From contig JAEHCY010000315.1 in NCBI GenBank assembly GCA_016880695.1, positions 1 to 9,596 of the forward strand: a stretch of 9,596 bases of DNA, given 5' to 3'. A model generated the notes under the pieces. The model saw only the letters and a list, made by a program, of their open reading frames with translations, did no database searches and was not told the DNA's origin. The translations under genes and the position numbers were made by a program. The stretch comes from Chromatiaceae bacterium (lineage in GTDB: Bacteria; Pseudomonadota; Gammaproteobacteria; Chromatiales; Chromatiaceae). Positions 5,686-9,596 of this stretch are shown piece after piece (within the stretch, counting starts at the first letter, position 1; the number at the start of each line of letters is the position of its first letter).

Positions 5686-7183
5686 GGCGGCCCTCCGTCG
5701 GCTGGGAGCGCTCCACCCAGCGCAGGCCATCGTAGTTCCCATCGGTTGCCAGGCGATAGCCAGTGACCTCCCGTCGGGTGGCAACGCGCTGGTGCTCGTA
5801 CCAGAGGGGCACGTAGGGCAGATCCTCCAGCAGCACCCGTTGCAGCTCCTGATAGAGGGGGACCTGTTCCTGCAGTTCCCCTATCTGGGCGATTTGCTCC
5901 AGCAGAGCATCGACCCGTTGACTACGGTAGCGGCCGCGGTTGACGCCGTCCGGCGGCAGCGAGCGGCTGTGGAAGGCGTAGCGGAAGATGTCGGGGGTCT
6001 TCACTCCCACCCAGGAGAGGCTCATCAGTTGGAAGCGACCGGCCTTGACATCGTCATAAAAGGTGCCCCAGTCATAGCTCTGCACCTCCACCGCAATCCC
6101 CGTTTCCCTCAGTTGCGCCTGGATGAGGGTTGCCAGCCGGACCCGAAACGGGTCGTTGGAGGTCTTGTAGACCAGCCGCAGGGGATGCTCGGCAGTGTAT
6201 CCCAACTCCGCCAGCAGACTCCGTGCCCGCGCAGGGTCATGCGGGTAGGGCCTGAGCGCCGGGTTGCCCGCCCAGTGGTTGGGGGAAAACAGGGCTTGGG
6301 CTTCCCCTGCCGCCCCGCCGAATACGAACCGTATGATGGCTTCACGGTCGATGCCGTGGGCCACGGCGCGCCTCACCTCCGCCCTGCCCGTTTGTGGGTC
6401 CTCCAGATTGAAGGCGAGGTAGCTGAAATTGCTTCCGGGCTGCTCCTCCACCCTGATCTCGCGGCGGCCCTGCAGAAAGCCGAAGAGCTCAGGCGGCAAA
6501 TCGTTCTGCAGCAGGTCGATCTCACCCCGCAATAGCTTCATAACCCGCACGTTGGGGTCGCCCACCACCTCGAAGCCAACCCGCTGACGATCCGCCACCC
6601 GCTCGAGCTGCAACCGTCCCTGCTCCGGCCAGGCGACGAAGCGGAACGCCCCGGAGCCCACCGGCTGCCGGTGGAACGGATGTTCCGCCGCGATCAGCTC
6701 GGCGGGCAGGATGCCGATGGTGAGATAGGCGGGGAATAGGGGATCGGGCCGCCCCAGGATGAATTCGATCTGCTCGGGGCCCTTCGCCGACAGGTCGTTG
6801 ATAAGCGCGAGGAGCGCGCGGTGGGGTGAACCGGTGGCCGGATCCAGGATCGAGCGGAAGGTCGCTACCACGTCCGCGGACGTCAAGCGGCGGCCGTTGC
6901 TGAACAGCCTCCCCTCCACCCCCAGGGTGAAGCGGTAGCGCAGGGGCCCCAGCCGCTCCCAGCTTGCCAGGCTGGGCACCGGGCGGCTCTCGCCGTCGAA
7001 ATCCACCCGGCTGCGGTAGAGGAGTCGGTTAATGCGGTTGGAGGTGGCGTCGGTGGCGAAGCGGGGATCCAGATTCTGCGGTGGAGTCGCCAGTCCCATG
7101 CGCAACCCACTGAGATCCGCAGGGTTGCCGCAGGCACCCAGAAGCCCGAGGAGCACCAGGACCCAGCATTGGCCACCGCGCAC
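5669..7183 (-). CDS. Lipoprotein substrate-binding protein of a peptide-type ABC importer (SBP family 5), 504 aa
   Basis: Captures a peptide-like ligand in the periplasm for the Opp/Dpp-type permeases. The GTG-initiated N-terminus is a lipoprotein signal: a short n-region, a hydrophobic stretch, and lipobox LLGAC with C18. The +2 residue is Gly, so there is no Asp retention signal and outer-membrane sorting by Lol is possible. Family-5 signatures: an early LDPRFATDATSNRI stretch (about 38-51) and FSNGRRLTSADVVATF (94-109), the classic SBP_bac_5 motif. Near the C-terminal third is a QLMSLSWVGVKTPD segment and at the end YVPLWYEHQ. The length is normal for DppA/OppA/MppA-type proteins. The start codon overlaps the preceding stop codon as TAGTG and lacks a good Shine-Dalgarno, implying coupling to the CYTH gene. 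Ligand identity (dipeptide, oligopeptide, murein peptide, other) cannot be decided from the sequence. Confidence 0.93.
   Translation of the reverse strand: MRGGQCWVLVLLGLLGACGNPADLSGLRMGLATPPQNLDPRFATDATSNRINRLLYRSRVDFDGESRPVPSLASWERLGPLRYRFTLGVEGRLFSNGRRLTSADVVATFRSILDPATGSPHRALLALINDLSAKGPEQIEFILGRPDPLFPAYLTIGILPAELIAAEHPFHRQPVGSGAFRFVAWPEQGRLQLERVADRQRVGFEVVGDPNVRVMKLLRGEIDLLQNDLPPELFGFLQGRREIRVEEQPGSNFSYLAFNLEDPQTGRAEVRRAVAHGIDREAIIRFVFGGAAGEAQALFSPNHWAGNPALRPYPHDPARARSLLAELGYTAEHPLRLVYKTSNDPFRVRLATLIQAQLRETGIAVEVQSYDWGTFYDDVKAGRFQLMSLSWVGVKTPDIFRYAFHSRSLPPDGVNRGRYRSQRVDALLEQIAQIGELQEQVPLYQELQRVLLEDLPYVPLWYEHQRVATRREVTGYRLATDGNYDGLRWVERSQPTEGRHAAGH
5691..5696 (-). promoter_or_regulatory. 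Shine-Dalgarno deciding the YkuD start
   Basis: GGAGGG on the minus strand lies five bases before ATG 5685, inside the end of the binding-protein gene. It supports the short, signal-peptide-free form of the YkuD protein over the longer open frame. Confidence 0.7.
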
Positions 7184-7650
7184 TACCAGGTACGATAAGG
7201 CCTTTCGGCGAGGTAGCTGTTGAAGTAACGGGGATCCTCGGTGACCTCCTGACCGGCCCAGCTCGGCCGATCAAACGCCTCATCCTGCGCTCCGAGCTCT
7301 ACCTCGGCCATCACCAGCCCCGCATTGTCCCCCGCGAACACATCCAGGTCCCAGGTATGGGAACCGGAGCGGACCTGGAAGCGGGTCTTGGCGATGCGCC
7401 CAGAGGCCCCCTCGAGGGCCAGCATCGCCTTGGCGTCCTCGGTCGGAATGGGGTATTCGAACTCACTGCGCTGACTGCCGTCCGATGGACCCTTGATGGT
7501 CAGGAAGGCTCGTGCGCCCTTGAGGCGGACGCGCACCGTCAAACCGCTCCCGGTGGTCAGGTAGCCCTGCTCGATGGGCGTTTCCGAGACCACGGAGGAT
7601 TTCCATTCATCGCTCTTTACTAGGAATTTATGCTCGATTTCTAATGCCAT
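7183..7650 (-). CDS. CYTH-domain triphosphate tunnel metalloenzyme, 155 aa
   Basis: Single-domain CYTH protein. The superfamily hydrolyses or cyclises triphosphate compounds inside a beta-barrel tunnel with Mg or Mn. The closest characterised bacterial type I can recall is the Nitrosomonas europaea TTM, an inorganic tripolyphosphatase. Hallmarks: ExExK at E4-E6-K8; basic tunnel residues R40, R42, K53, K88 and R90; acidic residues in DLDVFAG (101-107); and AEVEL (115-119, with E116 and E118). A TEDPRY segment (138-142) near the end is shared with the short TTMs. The start ATG lies 23 bases inside the end of rlmD, with a purine-rich AAGGCGAG just before it and AAGGAG further out. The stop overlaps the next start codon. 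Adenylate cyclase or thiamine triphosphatase activity is possible but less likely at this size. Confidence 0.9.
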   Translation of the reverse strand: MALEIEHKFLVKSDEWKSSVVSETPIEQGYLTTGSGLTVRVRLKGARAFLTIKGPSDGSQRSEFEYPIPTEDAKAMLALEGASGRIAKTRFQVRSGSHTWDLDVFAGDNAGLVMAEVELGAQDEAFDRPSWAGQEVTEDPRYFNSYLAERPYRTW

Positions 7651-8986
7651 TTCTCGCCTTTTTCTCCTTAGATTCGAATAGGGCCAGGGTCTCCACGTGG
7701 CCCGTGTGCGGGAACATGTCCATAACGCCGGCGGCCACCAGACGATAGCCGAGTTCCCCCACCAATCGGCCGCTGTCCCGCGCCAGGGTGGAAGGATAAC
7801 AGGAGACATAGACCAAGCGCCGTACCCCAAGCCCCGGTAGCCGGGGGAGGATCTCCCAGGCGCCGCTGCGCGGGGGATCGAGCAGCGCCTTGTCGAAGCG
7901 CTCGCCGATCCAGGGCTCACCCTCGAGCGACTTGTACAGGTCGGCCACCTGAAAGTCGACATTGTTCAGTCCGTTGCGGGCCGCATTTCGGCGGGCGCGG
8001 TCGATGAGCCCCCTCTCCCCCTCCACCCCCGTCACCCAGGCACTGCGCTTTGCCAACGGCAGGGTGAAGTTCCCAAGACCACAGAAGAGATCGAGCACCC
8101 GCTCATCGCTCTGGGGGTCTAGGAGGCCAACCGCTCGGTCGACCATCAACCGATTGAGTTCGGTGTTGACCTGGGTGAAATCCATCGGCCCGAAGGCCAA
8201 ATCCAGATCAAACCGCGGCAACCTGTAGCTGAGCTCGATTTCTTGGCCGGGAAGCGGGGTGACACTGTCGGGGCCAGCCGGCTGCAGGTAGATGTGGAAG
8301 CCCTGGGCCTGGCCAAAGTTCAGCAACCGCTGGCAGTCCTCCGCGCTCGGCGCGGCGAGAACGCGGAAAAGGAGCACGCAGGCCGCATCACCCATGCTGA
8401 CCTCAATCTGCGGCACCTGATCACGGATACTCAGGGCGTCCACCAGGCGGCCGAGGTCCGCGATCCGCTCGCCCACCTGGGGGTGCAGGATCGGACAGCA
8501 GGAGAGATCGGCCACGAAGGAGGATCCTCGCTCGCGGAACCCCACCAGCACCTTGCCCTTCTTGGCCACGTACTTGACCCCGATCCGGGCCTTGCGGCGG
8601 TACCCCCAGACCGGCCCCAGGAGCGGGGGCAGGATCTCCCCCGGCCTGACCCCACCGATACGCTCCAGGGCATCGATCAGGACCTGCTGCTTAGCGCGGA
8701 GCTGGGCGGCAGAGTCGAGGTGCTGCAGACTGCAGCCCCCGCAGACCCCGAAGTGGGGGCAGCGGGGCTCCACCCGCTCGGCAGCGGGCTCAAGCACCTC
8801 TTCCACGACGCCCTCGTCGAAGCGTCGCTGGATGCGGGTGTAACGAAACCGCACCTTCTCGCCGGGCAGGGCTCCGTGAATGAATACGGCCTTGCCGTCG
8901 AGGTGGGCCACCCCCCTGCCGTCGTGGGACAGGGATTCCACCCGACCGGTGCAGGGTTCCGCCGGGAGCCGAGCGGCTCTTCCCAT
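7628..8986 (-). CDS. rlmD: 23S rRNA (uracil-1939-C5)-methyltransferase RlmD, 452 aa
   Basis: SAM-dependent enzyme forming m5U at position 1939 of 23S rRNA (formerly RumA). Domain order: N-terminal TRAM domain (about 12-65); a 4Fe-4S cluster site C76-x5-C82-x2-C85 plus a cysteine in SCCPIL (C163 or C164); a central domain; and a C-terminal Rossmann methyltransferase. In the last domain VLDLFCGLGNFTLPLA (about 297-312) binds SAM, and LLDPPRSGA (368-376) is the motif IV region. SCYPSTLARD (395-404) holds the nucleophile C396, and FPHTGHVE (425-432) carries the general base Glu. The usual SCNP reads SCYP here, a variation at a non-nucleophilic position. All cluster cysteines are present, which distinguishes it from TrmA. 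GGAGGGG lies seven bases before ATG 8986. The gene starts 38 bases after the upstream lipoprotein gene and overlaps the CYTH gene by 23 bases. Confidence 0.96.
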   Translation of the reverse strand: MGRAARLPAEPCTGRVESLSHDGRGVAHLDGKAVFIHGALPGEKVRFRYTRIQRRFDEGVVEEVLEPAAERVEPRCPHFGVCGGCSLQHLDSAAQLRAKQQVLIDALERIGGVRPGEILPPLLGPVWGYRRKARIGVKYVAKKGKVLVGFRERGSSFVADLSCCPILHPQVGERIADLGRLVDALSIRDQVPQIEVSMGDAACVLLFRVLAAPSAEDCQRLLNFGQAQGFHIYLQPAGPDSVTPLPGQEIELSYRLPRFDLDLAFGPMDFTQVNTELNRLMVDRAVGLLDPQSDERVLDLFCGLGNFTLPLAKRSAWVTGVEGERGLIDRARRNAARNGLNNVDFQVADLYKSLEGEPWIGERFDKALLDPPRSGAWEILPRLPGLGVRRLVYVSCYPSTLARDSGRLVGELGYRLVAAGVMDMFPHTGHVETLALFESKEKKARNGIRNRA

Positions 8987-9024
8987 GGCCTAGCCCCTCC
9001 CGCCCGGCGCCGGCTCCGGGGCGC

Positions 9025-9596
9025 TCAGCGCTGTTGCCACCGGCCCTGCGCGTCCTGATACCACCAACCGGAGCTGGCCCTGCTGACCCAGGTCTCGGCG
9101 AATACCGTGCGCACCTGCCCGGCCCACTCGGGGTGACCATTGGCGCGGGCGATGGCCTGGTAGAGGCCGTTACGGTCCTGATTCTCGGCGTCGATCAGGG
9201 TTTGAACGCGCCCGCGCTCGGGCAAGGGCACGGCAGCGGGATCGCGCAGGGCAAGGAGTGCCTCGCGGGTGAAGCCGATGGCACCACTCTGATAGTAGGG
9301 CTGGAGCGCCGCGTTGCGGCTCTTCATGGAGGCCTGCAAGCGACGGATCTCCGGCGTGTCAACCGTGAAATCCGGTTCCGCGGCCTGGGCCGGCGAAATC
9401 AAGAGGTCGAGGGGGCTCCATGCCTGGCCGAGGGGACCCGGCGCGTCCGACCGCGGCAGCGGCTTGCGCGGATCCGGGGCTGGGGTGGCGCCGCGCAGCA
9501 CCTCCTCGACAATCTCGTCGGCCGCCTTGCGCGCCTCAGCGGCGGGAAAATAGATGTTGATGGTCACACAGGCCGCAAGCAGGAGCAGGGCAAGCC
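9025..9596 (-). CDS. DUF1318/YdbL-family lipoprotein, 5' end cut by the window
   Basis: The frame is open to the right edge, so the start codon lies outside. The visible N-terminus reads LALLLLAACVTINIYFP, the end of a lipoprotein signal peptide with lipobox LAAC. A GTG at 9567 would remove this signal and is not the real start. After an amphipathic, Pro-rich linker comes LDLLISPAQAAEPDF, which looks like a signal-peptidase AxA site inside the protein. The C-terminal DUF1318 domain follows: VQTLIDAENQDRNGLYQAIA, then VRTVFAETW and a final GWWYQDAQGRWQQR. E. coli YdbL is encoded with YdbH and YnbE, which form an intermembrane bridge for outer-membrane lipid homeostasis; a partner gene would be expected just outside the window. 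The product is likely periplasmic and lipid-anchored. It ends 38 bases before rlmD, so co-transcription is likely. Confidence 0.88.
   Translation of the reverse strand, partial: LALLLLAACVTINIYFPAAEARKAADEIVEEVLRGATPAPDPRKPLPRSDAPGPLGQAWSPLDLLISPAQAAEPDFTVDTPEIRRLQASMKSRNAALQPYYQSGAIGFTREALLALRDPAAVPLPERGRVQTLIDAENQDRNGLYQAIARANGHPEWAGQVRTVFAETWVSRASSGWWYQDAQGRWQQR

Noticed and set aside
7651..7962. N-terminal extension of the CYTH protein
   Set aside because: It lies within rlmD in another frame. The CYTH fold begins at the ExExK strand directly after ATG 7650.
8987..9024. GC-rich inverted repeat between the DUF1318 gene and rlmD
   Set aside because: The stem is about five base pairs with no T run, in a 38-base gap that must also hold the rlmD ribosome binding site; not a terminator.
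8243..9058. Long plus-strand frame of 271 codons opposite rlmD
   Set aside because: Antisense shadow of rlmD, whose cluster cysteines and SAM motifs are intact; the frame has no motif of its own.

Overview
This 9.6 kb window is a compact, GC-rich (mostly high-60s percent by hand count) stretch of a Proteobacteria chromosome. Every gene I can support is on the minus strand, so transcription runs from the high to the low coordinates. RlmD, NagZ, a Pseudomonas-type S-methyl-5'-thioinosine phosphorylase and a DUF1318/YdbL lipoprotein together point to a gammaproteobacterium. Recurrent overlapping stop/start junctions (TGATG, TAGTG) suggest translationally coupled operons. I see no rRNA or tRNA gene, CRISPR array, insertion sequence or phage gene.

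Layout in transcription order. (1) 9596-5188: a DUF1318/YdbL-family lipoprotein truncated by the window edge, rlmD (23S rRNA m5U1939 methyltransferase), a CYTH/triphosphate tunnel metalloenzyme, a lipoprotein family-5 peptide-type substrate-binding protein, and a small YkuD-domain protein with no signal peptide. rlmD through YkuD are overlapping or nearly so. (2) 5187-4875: a 313-base leader region with hairpins, a REP-like motif and a possible 16-codon leader ORF. (3) 4874-2003: two Opp/Dpp-type permeases, then nagZ and hpt, tightly spaced. (4) 1445-1025: a gap of about 420 bases with an AT-rich candidate promoter, leading into a lower-GC hemerythrin-like gene that ends before a good intrinsic terminator at 503-474. 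(5) A gap of about 240 bases, then the first 77 codons of the thioinosine phosphorylase gene, cut by the left edge.

How the genes may work together. The most interesting reading is that the middle of the window is a cell-wall recycling module. It holds a peptide-binding lipoprotein, two peptide permeases, NagZ (cytoplasmic muropeptide N-acetylglucosaminidase), and a YkuD protein that looks cytoplasmic. The YkuD protein could be an L,D-carboxypeptidase of the ElsL type described in Acinetobacter rather than a periplasmic transpeptidase. No ATPase subunit is present, so one would have to be supplied from elsewhere. A second link is purine salvage: thioinosine phosphorylase releases hypoxanthine, which Hpt converts to IMP. 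The hemerythrin-like gene sits between these two genes, has a different base composition, and lacks the usual helix-4 histidine ligand. These functional links are inferences from family membership and gene order.
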